Source: Hymenobacter sp. BT188 (GTDB lineage Bacteria; Bacteroidota; Bacteroidia; Cytophagales; Hymenobacteraceae). From it: a DNA stretch of 64,000 bases. Each line of letters starts with the position of its first letter. Within the stretch, counting starts at the first letter, position 1. Positions 35,097 to 46,212 of the stretch are shown in pieces. The translations under genes were made by a program, and so were the position numbers. The stretch spans positions 744,001-808,000 of the forward strand of contig NZ_JACSCW010000002.1 in the NCBI RefSeq assembly GCF_014333585.1. Direction: 5' to 3'. The notes under the pieces are model-generated. The model saw nothing but the letters and a program-made list of their open reading frames with translations. It was not told the origin of the DNA and did not search any database.

Positions 35097-35489
35097 ATGA
35101 AGCTTTGGATAGGCGGGATTATTGAATCTGATATTGGTGACGCATTCAGAGAGATCAGAAGTTCAACGGAAAAGGTTGTTAATTCTAAAATCGAATCTGT
35201 GTATTACGGCTCTGGAATTTCGACCTGGGATGTGGTGCTAGTTATTCTTGAGTCCAATCATCCTAAAGAGCATACTAGAATTTCCAAGGCCAGCCGTGAA
35301 ACAGACGTAAGAATCGTAATAGATTACTTCGCTTTTCTACATGGCTCAATCCCACAAAGAGAACTACTGCTTCAATCAGCTTTATTAGAATCAATCCGAC
35401 GTCTCTCAAATAAGCGAATACCTGGTTTTGATTTTAGTAGGCTTGAGCAAGACACAACAGCAGCCTTTCGTCTCCGTGCCTCAGTCTGA
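35097..35489 (+). CDS. Small protein resembling Imm44-type immunity proteins
   Basis: 130 residues from ATG 35097 (MKLWIGGIIESDIGDAFREIR). The opening K-x-W-I-G/S-G-x-I-x-x-D, the SVYYGSGISTWDVVLVILE segment and overall size recall the Imm44 family of polymorphic-toxin immunity proteins; this is from memory of the family, not a search. No toxin gene adjoins it. The A/T-rich base use differs from the flanking carB and argF. Its 3' end overlaps no other real gene; argF' starts 25 bp downstream. Confidence 0.5.
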   Translation: MKLWIGGIIESDIGDAFREIRSSTEKVVNSKIESVYYGSGISTWDVVLVILESNHPKEHTRISKASRETDVRIVIDYFAFLHGSIPQRELLLQSALLESIRRLSNKRIPGFDFSRLEQDTTAAFRLRASV

Positions 35490-35514
35490 CGCCATTTCCC
35501 TTTGTGCACATCCC

Positions 35515-36459
35515 ATGAAAAACTTCACCTCCTTCGCCGATGCAGGCGACTACAAAGCCCTGTTGCAGCAAGCCCTAGAAATCAAGGCGAACCCCTACGG
35601 CTACCAGCACATCGGCAAGAACAAAACCGTCGGGCTGATCTTCTTCAATCCCAGCCTACGCACCCGCCTTAGCTCCATCAAAGCGGCTTACAACCTTGGT
35701 GCGCAAGCCTGGGTGCTCAACGCCGGCGCCGATTCCTGGACGCTGGAAATGGCCGATGGCGCGGTGATGAACGGCGGCACCCAAGAGCATATCAAGGAGG
35801 CTATTGCCGTGATGAGCCAGTATTGCGATGTACTGGGCGTGCGCACCTTCCCCACGCTCAAAGACCGCGAGGCTGACTACAGCGAGGAAGTATTCAACAA
35901 GATTCTGACGTACGCGACCGTGCCCATTATCAGTCTGGAAAGCGCCACCCTGCACCCGCTCCAGTCGTTCGCTGACCTGATTACGGTGGCCGAGCATAAG
36001 CAGAAGGAGCGCGTGAAAGTGGTGCTGACCTGGGCTCCGCACGTGCGCGCCCTGCCCCAATGCGTGCCCAACTCTTTCGCCGACTGGTTCTCAGAAATCG
36101 ATTGGGTCGACTTTGTCATCACCCACCCCAAAGGCTACGAATTAGCCCCCCAGTTTACCAAAGGAGCCCGCATCGAGTATGACCAGAAGAAGGCCCTAGA
36201 AGGCGCCGACTTCGTGCAGGCCAAGAACTGGAGCAGCTATTTAGATTACGGCCAAGTCATCAGCAACGACCCCGCGTGGATGCTCACGCCCGAGTATATG
36301 GCTGGTACCCACGATGCCAAATTTCTGCACTGTCTGCCCGTGCGCCGCAACGTGGAAGTGTCGGACGCTATTCTGGATTCGCCCAATTCACTTGTGATTC
36401 AGGAAGCTGGCAACCGCGTGTTTTCTATGCAAACCGTGCTTCACGAGATGCTAAAGTAG
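35515..36459 (+). CDS. argF: N-acylornithine transcarbamylase (N-succinyl/N-acetyl-ornithine)
   Basis: Transfers the carbamoyl group to an N-acylated ornithine. From ATG 35515 the 314-residue sequence follows the Bacteroides fragilis succinylornithine transcarbamylase: IFFNPSLRTRLSSIKAAYNLG for the carbamoyl-phosphate site, ATLHPLQSFADL, TWAPHVRALPQ and HCLPVRRN. The residue known to set specificity (Glu92 in the Xanthomonas acetylornithine enzyme, Pro90 in the B. fragilis succinylornithine enzyme) is Gln90 here (GGTQEH). The acyl group therefore cannot be stated. Upstream in-frame sequence to 35428 overlaps the previous gene and is not used. Confidence 0.92.
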   Translation: MKNFTSFADAGDYKALLQQALEIKANPYGYQHIGKNKTVGLIFFNPSLRTRLSSIKAAYNLGAQAWVLNAGADSWTLEMADGAVMNGGTQEHIKEAIAVMSQYCDVLGVRTFPTLKDREADYSEEVFNKILTYATVPIISLESATLHPLQSFADLITVAEHKQKERVKVVLTWAPHVRALPQCVPNSFADWFSEIDWVDFVITHPKGYELAPQFTKGARIEYDQKKALEGADFVQAKNWSSYLDYGQVISNDPAWMLTPEYMAGTHDAKFLHCLPVRRNVEVSDAILDSPNSLVIQEAGNRVFSMQTVLHEMLK

Positions 36460-36477
36460 TTATCAGTTACAACACTC

Positions 36478-36515
36478 AAAAAAAGCCCCCCAGAGTTATC
36501 TTGGGGGGCTTTTTT
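36478..36515. terminator. Intrinsic terminator after argF'
   Basis: Stem AAAAAAGCCCCCCAGA with a complementary TTGGGGGGCTTTTTT arm. Same core as five other terminators in the window. It closes the arginine operon. Confidence 0.9.
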
Positions 36516-37045
36516 GAGCATGTGCAGCAGTCAGCATATTAATTGTGCTGATGTGCGCGAATCGTTATTTAATAAGACAGAACAGCAGTAAGTATGCATA
36601 TTACTTACGCTTTTTATAACTTGTTAAAATAATACTAGAAATGAGTAACTCTATCTAAAGTCACTCTAGCGGTTGGATAAGGCGATAGACTGACAAATGG
36701 GGGCTTTTTGATAGAATAGGGATCAGGAAACCGCTCTCGCGCTTGAAGACGTATGTCCAAAGAAGGCTATAATAGGGAAGAGGAGGTTAGGTCGGCAATA
36801 GAGGAAGGAGAAATAAAAAAGCCCAAAAGCACGAGTTGGCCCTCGCTAAGATGGCTGCCATAGCATCCAACACTAAAGAAAATGCATTTATTCCTTAATT
36901 TAAGCGCCACATACGCTAATGCAGGCTTGCATTGGCAAAAACGGTAGTAACATTTCTTTCACTTTTTCCACTCTTTCACACTTATGCTGCCGGTTTGGCA
37001 AATCGGTATTTGTTCACTCTAACTGGGCCACAAGCCAATCTCTAA
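36516..37045. other. 530-bp intergenic region before susC
   Basis: No gene, tRNA or repeat family recognised. It contains one small inverted repeat (GTAAGTA 36588-36594 / TACTTAC 36602-36608) and an A/T-rich stretch. A weak GGTATTTG box near 37010 could be part of the susC promoter, but no full promoter is clear. Confidence 0.4.
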
Positions 37046-40012
37046 ATGAAACAAAAATTTTTACTCTCTCTTGTCTGGTGCTTACTGCTGGTGACAACCG
37101 CGTGGGCTCAAACCCGGACGGTGACTGGCCGCATAACCGATGCTGATGGATCGGGCCTACCCGGTGTAACAGTGCTTGAGCGCGGCACCACCAATGGTGT
37201 TAGCACGAGCGCCGATGGCGCTTTCTCGCTCACCGTGCAGCCTAATGCTACCTTGATTGTTAGCTCTATCGGGTTTAACACCCAGACTATCCCAGTCGGC
37301 GAGCAATCAGTGGTTAATGTGCGTTTGGCTACCAATGAAACGGTACTCAACGAAGCCGTAGTAGTAGGTTATGGTAGCCAAGCCAAGTCAGAAGTGACCG
37401 GCTCCGTAACGCAGCTCAGCAGCAAGGACGTAGAAAATGTGCCAACTGTAAGCTTTGAGCAAGCCATTCAAGGTCGTACACCTGGTGTTACAATCAACCA
37501 AGGTTCGGGGAAGCTCGGATCCGGGGTGCAAATCCGGGTGCGAGGCTCTTCGTCCGTAACTGCTTCCAACCAGCCTTTGTATGTAATTGATGGTATTCCT
37601 GTGACTTCGCAGGATGTTGGCTCGGATACGGAGCCTTTGAACCCGCTAGCTGATTTAAACCCAAACGACATTGAGTCCATTACTATTCTAAAGGATGCGG
37701 CTTCATCAGCGATTTATGGCTCACGCGCGTCTAACGGCGTTATTCTCGTAACCACCAAAAGTGGTCGTCAAGGTCAGACCAAAGTCAACCTAGGCTATTA
37801 TGTAGGTACCAGCGAAACCACTCGTCGGCAAGAGTTTCTGAACGCGGAGCAGTATAAAGAGCTGTTTACAGAAGCTGCCGACAACGAAGGCTATGATGCT
37901 GCAGAAGAGTTTGAAGCTAGCGGCTTAGATATTAATTCTGACGTTGATCAAAAATGGTCCGATGAGCCTTTCCGCAAGGGTAAAGTAGCTCAGTATGATG
38001 TGAACGTAAGTGGAGGGGATGCCAAAACGCGCTTCTATCTTAGTACAACTTACAACGACCAGACGGGTATCATCGTTGGTAACCGCTATCGCCGGGGTAG
38101 TGCCCGCATCAACCTCGACCACTCTATTACGGAGAAACTGCGCGTAGGCTTAAACTTATCTTTAACGCGTTCGGTGAATGATCGTACGCCTAATGATAAT
38201 GCGTTCTCTAACCCTGTGCAGTTAAACGCCTTACCACCTATTCAGCCCAAGATCGATCCTGAGACAAATGAGCTGAACCGGAACACGCTTTACTACAATA
38301 ACCTGATTGACTTGGCAAGAGGCCAAAATCGTGCTGGCACATATCGTTCATTCAGCAATTTTAACCTCTCTTATCAACCTATCAAGAACTTGACGCTGCG
38401 CACAGAAGCAGGTGCTGACTTTCTCAACCTAAACGAAAACCTATACCGTGCAGCTGGTACCCAGGACGGTGGTAACACAGGCTATGGCTTCAGCAACCAA
38501 GTGCAGGTTATTAACTACACCACCAACAACACGGCTGTTTATAACACTACTTTTAACGAAGACCACAACGTAGAGGCACTGCTCGGTTTCTCCTTCCAGC
38601 GTTCTGATACGAAAGAGACTTCAGCCGAGGGCCGGGGCTTTCCTAATCCTGAGTTTACCAAGGTCGCCAGTGCGGCCATCAAAACAGCAGGCTCAGCTTC
38701 TGAGCAGACTGGCTTCTCATTCGTCTCTTACTTCGGTCGACTCAACTATGCGTTCAAAGGTAAATACCTGTTGTCAGGTAGCGTACGCCGCGACGGCTCG
38801 TCGCGCTTTGGCGCGAATAACAAATACGGCAACTTCGGCGCTGGTTCAATCGGCTGGGTAATTTCGGAAGAAGGCTTCCTACAAGATAATTCCGTCCTGA
38901 ACTTCCTTAAGCTGCGCGCCAGCTATGGCCTCACGGGTAACGCCGAAATCGGCAACTTCGCTTCGCGCGGTTTGTTCCTGGCAGTTCCTTACGCCGACCA
39001 GGCCGGTATCCGTCCGAGCACGGTGGTAGGTAATCCCGATTTGTCGTGGGAGAGCACCGCCCAGGCTGACCTCGGCTTAGAGTTCGGTTTCTTCGATAAC
39101 CGCATTTCGGGTGAGATAGACGTGTATGAGAAGAAAACCACCGACCTGCTGCTCAGCCGTCCGTTGGCCTTCAGCAATGGCTACACCAGCATCACCGAAA
39201 ACGTTGGCTCATTGCAGAACCGCGGTCTGGAAATCGCGCTGAACACGCGCAACTTCGATGGCGACTTCAAGTGGAGCACCAACTTCAATATCTCTTTCAA
39301 CCGCAACGAAATCACTTCATTAGCCGCGCCTATTCAGAGCCAGTATCTGGGTAGTGTGCGCCAGGGTGAGCCAATTGGTGTGTTCTACGGTCGTAAGTAC
39401 GCCGGGGTAGACCCCGCAAATGGTGATGCTCTTTACTTCGCAGAAGACGGCAGCACGACAAACCTTGCTTCGGGGGCATTCCTGCAGAAAGTAGGTGACC
39501 CAACGCCGGATTACACGGGTGGTATCACGAATACTTTCTCGTTCAAAGGCTTTGATTTGAGCGTACTGGGCCAGTTTGTGTACGGCAACGACATCTACAA
39601 TTCAGCTGGTATCTTCCAGTCGGCCAACGGTGACTACTTCGATAACCAGACCATCGACCAGCTGGATCGGTGGCAGAACCCCGGCGATATTACGGATGTG
39701 CCCCAGGCCCGCTTGTATGCTGGTAATGGCACCGTGCAGTCGTCGCGCTGGGTAAGCAAAGGGTCTTTCCTGCGGGTAAAGAACCTGACCCTGGGCTATA
39801 CGCTACCTCAGACGCTGGCTAAGCGCGGCTACGCACAATCGGCCCGTATCTACGTGTCGGCTCAAAACCTGGCCACCATCACCAACTACGATGGCTATGA
39901 CCCAGAGGTAAACACCGCTGCTTTCGGTCAGGCTAACTTCCTGATTGGTCATGACTTTTACACCCCGCCACTGGCCAAGACTATCTTGGTGGGTATTAAC
40001 GTAGGCTTTTAA
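37046..40012 (+). CDS. SusC/RagA TonB-linked outer-membrane receptor
   Basis: 988 residues. Signal peptide 1-21 (MKQKFLLSLVWCLLLVTTAWA), then a carboxypeptidase-D-like regulatory domain (TVTGRITDADGSGLPGVTV) and the SusC plug with LNEAVVVGYGSQ, ALQGRTPGV-type (QAIQGRTPGVTINQ) and QPLYVIDGIPV. A C-terminal beta barrel ends in aromatic residues (ILVGINVGF). It forms the pore partner of the SusD-like lipoprotein encoded 17 bp downstream and imports glycans or peptides with TonB energy. No glycoside hydrolase, sulfatase or sensor is nearby, so the substrate cannot be predicted. Confidence 0.95.
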   Translation: MKQKFLLSLVWCLLLVTTAWAQTRTVTGRITDADGSGLPGVTVLERGTTNGVSTSADGAFSLTVQPNATLIVSSIGFNTQTIPVGEQSVVNVRLATNETVLNEAVVVGYGSQAKSEVTGSVTQLSSKDVENVPTVSFEQAIQGRTPGVTINQGSGKLGSGVQIRVRGSSSVTASNQPLYVIDGIPVTSQDVGSDTEPLNPLADLNPNDIESITILKDAASSAIYGSRASNGVILVTTKSGRQGQTKVNLGYYVGTSETTRRQEFLNAEQYKELFTEAADNEGYDAAEEFEASGLDINSDVDQKWSDEPFRKGKVAQYDVNVSGGDAKTRFYLSTTYNDQTGIIVGNRYRRGSARINLDHSITEKLRVGLNLSLTRSVNDRTPNDNAFSNPVQLNALPPIQPKIDPETNELNRNTLYYNNLIDLARGQNRAGTYRSFSNFNLSYQPIKNLTLRTEAGADFLNLNENLYRAAGTQDGGNTGYGFSNQVQVINYTTNNTAVYNTTFNEDHNVEALLGFSFQRSDTKETSAEGRGFPNPEFTKVASAAIKTAGSASEQTGFSFVSYFGRLNYAFKGKYLLSGSVRRDGSSRFGANNKYGNFGAGSIGWVISEEGFLQDNSVLNFLKLRASYGLTGNAEIGNFASRGLFLAVPYADQAGIRPSTVVGNPDLSWESTAQADLGLEFGFFDNRISGEIDVYEKKTTDLLLSRPLAFSNGYTSITENVGSLQNRGLEIALNTRNFDGDFKWSTNFNISFNRNEITSLAAPIQSQYLGSVRQGEPIGVFYGRKYAGVDPANGDALYFAEDGSTTNLASGAFLQKVGDPTPDYTGGITNTFSFKGFDLSVLGQFVYGNDIYNSAGIFQSANGDYFDNQTIDQLDRWQNPGDITDVPQARLYAGNGTVQSSRWVSKGSFLRVKNLTLGYTLPQTLAKRGYAQSARIYVSAQNLATITNYDGYDPEVNTAAFGQANFLIGHDFYTPPLAKTILVGINVGF

Positions 40013-40029
40013 TCTCAACGGAATTACTG

Positions 40030-41436
40030 ATGAAAACGATATTTTTCCGGTCGGCCGCTATTACAGCCCTGAGCTTGAGCTTGGGCTTGGGGGCGTGCGA
40101 CGATAAACTTGATATTGAACCGCTGCAAGCCATTGATGCCACTACGGCGTTGAGCTCAGAGGATAACGTAACCAGTGCAGTTACTGGCTTGTACTCTTCC
40201 ATTGGGGGCTCCAACCTGTACGGCACCAACCTGATTCTGGTACCGGAGCTTATGGCGGCCGATGGCTACATCAACTTCCAGGGTACCTTTGCCAACTACC
40301 GGCAGCTGGCCCGCCGAACTACTAACTCGGAAAACGCTTCGGCCCAAGGTATTTGGCAGGCCGCATATCAGACCATCAACCAGGCTAATTTGGTTATTGA
40401 TGCGCTGCCAGTAGTAACCACGGCCGGCCTAAAGGCGCGATACGAAGGCGAAGCTCGGTTTATCCGGGCGGCAATGTATTTCGAGCTGGTACGCTTGTAT
40501 GCCAAACAGTACACCCCCGGAACGACCAACACACAGTTGGGAGTGGCCATTAATTTAGTGCCTGTGAAGTCGCCTATGGAGGCTTCGGTGCTGGGCGCAC
40601 GGGCTACGGTAGAAGAGGTGTATACACAAGTAATTACTGACTTGACCCAAGCTTCCACGCTACTGCCAGTTAACAATGGCTCGCGGGCTTCACGCTTTAC
40701 GGCCAGGGCTTTATTGGCCCGCGTGTATTTGCAGCAAAGCAACTTCACGGCTGCCCGTACGCAAGCCAACGACGTAATTACAAATAGCGGCAAATCATTG
40801 TCGCCAACTTTGCAATCGGTGTTCACGGGCCGCAATACCTCTGAGACGCTGCTGGAAATTCAACAGAACGATCAGAATAATGCAGGTGCTGCTAATACGG
40901 GTCTGGCTACGCTGTTCTCCAGCATCGGACAGCAGGGCCGCGGCGACGTACAGGTTCTGACTGCTTTTGCTAACCAGTATGAGGCAAATGATGCCCGTGG
41001 TCGTTCACAGCTTATCTATGTAGGAACGGGTGCCAACAGCTTTAGTGGACAGCTTCGCTCGGGCAAGTACACGACATTCGGTCAGAATATTCCCGTAATT
41101 CGGTTGGCTGAAATGTACTTGATCAGAGCTGAGGCTGCCTTCAGAGCTGGGGACATCCCTTCTGCCTTGGTTGATATCAACCGTGTTCGTACTCGCTCTG
41201 GTGCTACTACACTTACGGCTCCTCAATTGACGTTGGCCACTATCTTGCGTGAGCGGCAATTGGAGCTAGCTTTCGAAGGCTTCCGCATTCACGATTTGAA
41301 GCGTACTGGTACCAACATCGTAACTACAGGTACGCCGCCGGTCATCATTCCAATTACCAGCAACATTTTGGTGCTTCCAATTCCGAAGCGCGAAACGGAT
41401 CTGAACTCCAACTTAGTCCAGAATCCAGGATACTAA
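40030..41436 (+). CDS. SusD/RagB surface lipoprotein
   Basis: 468 residues with a lipoprotein signal (lipobox LGAC, Cys at about residue 23) followed by the acidic DDKLDIEP start usual for exported Bacteroidota lipoproteins. The TPR-type helical SusD core is recognisable from WQAAYQTINQANLVID, EARFIRAAMYFELVRLYA, LARVYLQQ, and the C-terminal VIRLAEMYLIRAEAAFRAGD and LRERQLELAFEGFRIHDLKRTG. It binds substrate on top of the SusC channel. Ends with a terminator of the GCCCCCCAG type. Confidence 0.95.
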   Translation: MKTIFFRSAAITALSLSLGLGACDDKLDIEPLQAIDATTALSSEDNVTSAVTGLYSSIGGSNLYGTNLILVPELMAADGYINFQGTFANYRQLARRTTNSENASAQGIWQAAYQTINQANLVIDALPVVTTAGLKARYEGEARFIRAAMYFELVRLYAKQYTPGTTNTQLGVAINLVPVKSPMEASVLGARATVEEVYTQVITDLTQASTLLPVNNGSRASRFTARALLARVYLQQSNFTAARTQANDVITNSGKSLSPTLQSVFTGRNTSETLLEIQQNDQNNAGAANTGLATLFSSIGQQGRGDVQVLTAFANQYEANDARGRSQLIYVGTGANSFSGQLRSGKYTTFGQNIPVIRLAEMYLIRAEAAFRAGDIPSALVDINRVRTRSGATTLTAPQLTLATILRERQLELAFEGFRIHDLKRTGTNIVTTGTPPVIIPITSNILVLPIPKRETDLNSNLVQNPGY

Positions 41437-41448
41437 GTTATTTATCTT

Positions 41449-41484
41449 AAAAAAAGCCCCCCAGAAGAAATCTGGGGGGCTTTT
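41449..41484. terminator. Terminator between susD and the SPFH gene
   Basis: AAAAAAGCCCCCCAGA / TCTGGGGGGCTTTT, in a convergent gap. Confidence 0.9.
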
Positions 41485-41502
41485 CTATGAAATATATTGA
41501 AG

Positions 41503-42411
41503 CTATTTATCCGTCATCAACACTTGGGGGGCATTTTGGCTGTTGCCCATGATGATGACCTTGCTGTTGGCGGAAGTGGCAATAGCCTGATTGGCCTTGA
41601 TAGTTTCGTATTGCAGGAGCCGGTCGCTGAGCTCGGCGCTGATGATTTTCTGGTAGTCGGCGATGCCCTGGGCTTCAAGGCGCTTACGCTCGGCTTCCTG
41701 ACGTTCTTTTTGGAGTACAAACTGCATTTTCTGGGCTTCCTGTTCGGCCGAAATCTTGCTTTCGATGCTCCGCTTGACGGGTGCGGGGAGTTGAATATTG
41801 CGAATCAGAAGCTGCTCTAGCTGAAGGCCACGCTGCTGGAAGTCGCGGTTGATGGTGTTATAGATGCGGCTCTGAAATTCGTCGCGGCGGGTGGAGTAGA
41901 GCGCTACGGCATCGTAGTACACGGCATTGTCGCGGATGCGGGTGCGCGCGACGGGCCGAACAATGGCATCCTGATAATTGGGGCCGATGGTGGAGAGAAT
42001 ATGCGGCGTCCGGGCGGGCACTACGCGGTAGAGCACCGTTAGGTCGATGACAACTTCCAGCCCGTCGGCCGTCAGCACCTGAATGGCATCATCGCCGGCG
42101 CGCTGGCCTTCCTCGCGCTGCACCGACATGGTATAGTTCTGCGTGCGCGTGTCAAACTTGGTCACGTTCACCAAAGGGTTCACCACATTCAGACCACTGA
42201 CAAGAATGCGCGGCTGCACCTTGCCAAACAACGTCTGAACGCCCACCTGCCCGGCATCAATCTGCACGACGGTGCTCAGCGCCAGCCCCAGTACTACCAG
42301 CGTTGCGCCCGCAAACAGCAGCAGGCTGCGAAACCGATGAACGGAATACGATATCTTACTCGCATTGTACCCCACAATAAGTAGCACGAGGCCAACGAAA
42401 ACCAGGGTCAT
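41503..42411 (-). CDS. SPFH/prohibitin-family membrane protein
   Basis: 302 residues from ATG 42411 (MTLVFVGLVLLIVGYNA). Two N-terminal hydrophobic segments are followed by the SPFH domain (VQIDAGQVGVQTLFGKVQPRILVSGLNVVNPLVNVTKFDTRTQNY) and a coiled coil (AEQEAQKMQFVLQKERQEAERKRLEAQGIADYQKI) of the prohibitin/HflC kind. Such proteins assemble into large rings in the inner membrane and scaffold proteases such as FtsH or organise lipid domains. No hflK partner is next to it. Confidence 0.9.
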   Translation of the reverse strand: MTLVFVGLVLLIVGYNASKISYSVHRFRSLLLFAGATLVVLGLALSTVVQIDAGQVGVQTLFGKVQPRILVSGLNVVNPLVNVTKFDTRTQNYTMSVQREEGQRAGDDAIQVLTADGLEVVIDLTVLYRVVPARTPHILSTIGPNYQDAIVRPVARTRIRDNAVYYDAVALYSTRRDEFQSRIYNTINRDFQQRGLQLEQLLIRNIQLPAPVKRSIESKISAEQEAQKMQFVLQKERQEAERKRLEAQGIADYQKIISAELSDRLLQYETIKANQAIATSANSKVIIMGNSQNAPQVLMTDK

Positions 42412-42540
42412 AGCGGAGGGAGTTGGGTGGAACAGGACGCGGCAAAGTGAGCGCAAATTGCCCCTCAGCCGCTACGAAAAGATAAGCTTTTGCCGGCTGT
42501 TTTGGAAGCAGTGCCCCGACTTCGCTATTTCCCCTGCTTC

Positions 42541-43026
42541 CTACTCATCCTCGTCGTCCTCGTCTTCATTCAGGGCATCGAAGTCGATTTCCTGGGCCAA
42601 TTCCAGGGCTTCTTCAATGACAGCATCCATCATGGGCTTAGTAGCCGCGTCGAGGGTGCGCTCGAAAAGCTGCAGAATCTGCTCGCCCTCGTCGTTCACG
42701 TACAGATTGGTGTAAAGGCGTTCAAACAGCTTGGCGTCGCGGGTAATGACGTTGTCGATGTCGGCGACCGAGCGGGCGCCCAGCGCGCGGTGCAGCACAT
42801 CGAGCACACGGCGGCTTTCTTCGTGGTCGCCTAGGTCGGTGAGCAGCTTGAGCAAGGACATGGCGACGCCCAGGCGCACGCGTTCAAACCGAAAGGGGAC
42901 ATCGGCGCGGGTGGCATGCTCGAAAGTGGCGTATGCAGCCGTGTCGGGCTCAGTGAGATAATAAGCAGCATCGGCGTCGGTGCGAAAAGCAGCGCGCAGC
43001 AGTTGTTCGTAGCGAAGAGAACTCAT
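42541..43026 (-). CDS. Hypothetical helical protein with acidic tail (161 aa)
   Basis: A helical, charged protein without signal peptide or membrane helix. The tail (DFDALNEDEDDEDE) is strongly acidic. No family recognised and no informative neighbour; an unrelated SPFH gene lies 129 bp downstream. A coding role is supported by length, codon-like GC pattern and lack of a better frame on the other strand. Confidence 0.65.
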   Translation of the reverse strand: MSSLRYEQLLRAAFRTDADAAYYLTEPDTAAYATFEHATRADVPFRFERVRLGVAMSLLKLLTDLGDHEESRRVLDVLHRALGARSVADIDNVITRDAKLFERLYTNLYVNDEGEQILQLFERTLDAATKPMMDAVIEEALELAQEIDFDALNEDEDDEDE

Positions 43027-43252
43027 GGTGGCAGTGAAATAAGGCGAAGGAAGAGAAGGCGGCGCTTGGTCTGAGTTGGCTCTGAAAAAGCCCCCCAGCT
43101 ACGAAAGACGTAACCTAAAGGGCGAAAGGTACGATTGAAGAAAAGACGCGCGCGTTTTTTAGTCGTCACTTCATTCCTGCCTCTCGCTCAGATCCCCTGA
43201 GGCGGCGACAAGATTCTTTCATTTATATCCTATCATTCCAACCTTCCTACAG

Positions 43253-43516
43253 ATGACACATAAGAAAAAATGGCTGCTATTTGCCCCGTCCGGGCTCATG
43301 ATTATTGGTTTTGGAACCTGCCTTATTCAGTGGGCTACCGCCTTGCAGCGCAAACAAGTGCCTACCGGCGAATGGGTAGCCGCCGGCACAGTAGCGCTGG
43401 GCGTATTTAACGCCGGTTTGTGTGTATTCGGCCGGGGCGTGGCTGAAGGCGTGCTGCACGAAATCCGGGAGAAAGGCCCATCGGCTGTTGTAGCAGCTGA
43501 AATTCCGCAGGAGTAA
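43253..43516 (+). CDS. Small two-helix membrane protein (87 aa)
   Basis: Two predicted membrane helices (about 8-26, WLLFAPSGLMIIGFGTCLI, and about 45-65, VAAGTVALGVFNAGLCVFG), a short Lys-rich start and a soluble tail. No recognised family. Terminator of the GCCCCCCAG class follows 71 bp after the stop. Confidence 0.65.
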   Translation: MTHKKKWLLFAPSGLMIIGFGTCLIQWATALQRKQVPTGEWVAAGTVALGVFNAGLCVFGRGVAEGVLHEIREKGPSAVVAAEIPQE

Positions 43517-43587
43517 TCATTCAATCGGCTCCAGATAGCATTCGGAGTGCCGACGTCACTTCTTAATTATTAGAGAAGATTAAGAAT

Positions 43588-43624
43588 AAAAAAGCCCCCC
43601 AGAGCGCACTTTGGGGGGCTTTTT
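43588..43624. terminator. Terminator between the 87-aa gene and the DUF2721 gene
   Basis: AAAAAGCCCCCCAGAG / CTTTGGGGGGCTTTTT hairpin in a convergent gap. Confidence 0.9.
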
Positions 43625-43645
43625 CGTGCCTTTTAAAAGCGTGAA

Positions 43646-44098
43646 CTATTCTGTTTCATCGTGGTTTTGCAGCGGAGACAGGCCCGCCGCTTCGCGCCGG
43701 CGCTCTTCATCATTCTCCATATCGTTGAGCTCGATATTAAGTGCATCGCCGGAAATCTGAATTTCACGCAGCGACATTGCCAACGATACCAGCAGCGCCA
43801 GCAAACTCGCGCCGAAGATAAACTGACCAGCCTGCACGAAGCCCGCAAACAGCAGAAACATACACAGCACGCAGCCAAACATGCTGGCTATACCCACTGC
43901 CTGCATATTGCGCACAATCACGAGACGCTGTCGCAGGTTCTGAATCTGTAGCATCAGGTGCGAGCTATGCGTGGTCTGATACTGCGATTTGAGCGTGCGC
44001 ACGCGGTTGGCCAAGGCCATAAAGCGGTTGGTGTAAGCCAGCAGCAGCAGCGACAATGCCGGAAATAGTAGCGCCGGGGTAGTAAGCGTAATTTCCAT
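43646..44098 (-). CDS. DUF2721 family membrane protein
   Basis: 150 residues, matching the DUF2721 family: an N-terminal hydrophobic segment (ALLFPALSLLLLAYTNRFMALANRVR), a basic helix with QIQNLRQRLVIVRNMQAVG, and two closely spaced membrane helices (SMFGCVLCMFLLFAGF and FGASLLALLVSLAMSL), then a polar, acidic tail. Function unknown; often a single gene. It follows, on the same strand, a CocE-type hydrolase located further downstream. Confidence 0.85.
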   Translation of the reverse strand: MEITLTTPALLFPALSLLLLAYTNRFMALANRVRTLKSQYQTTHSSHLMLQIQNLRQRLVIVRNMQAVGIASMFGCVLCMFLLFAGFVQAGQFIFGASLLALLVSLAMSLREIQISGDALNIELNDMENDEERRREAAGLSPLQNHDETE

Positions 44099-44140
44099 GG
44101 AAAGAGAGTAATACGCGGCCTGAGCCGCAGAGGTATTCTT

Positions 44141-46039
<1,899 letters not shown>

Positions 46040-46212
46040 CGGCGGAAGAAAAAAGTGGACAGTCGGCAGAAAGAATACGACGAAAGTAACAGAGATTCGC
46101 GCACTGCTACCAGCGGAATAGCACCTTGCTTTAAAAGTAGCGATGAGCTGCTTGAGCCGCTGAGTTATTTGTCCTTTTTGTTGTTCCAGCAATAGCTGGT
46201 CATTTTTAATCT

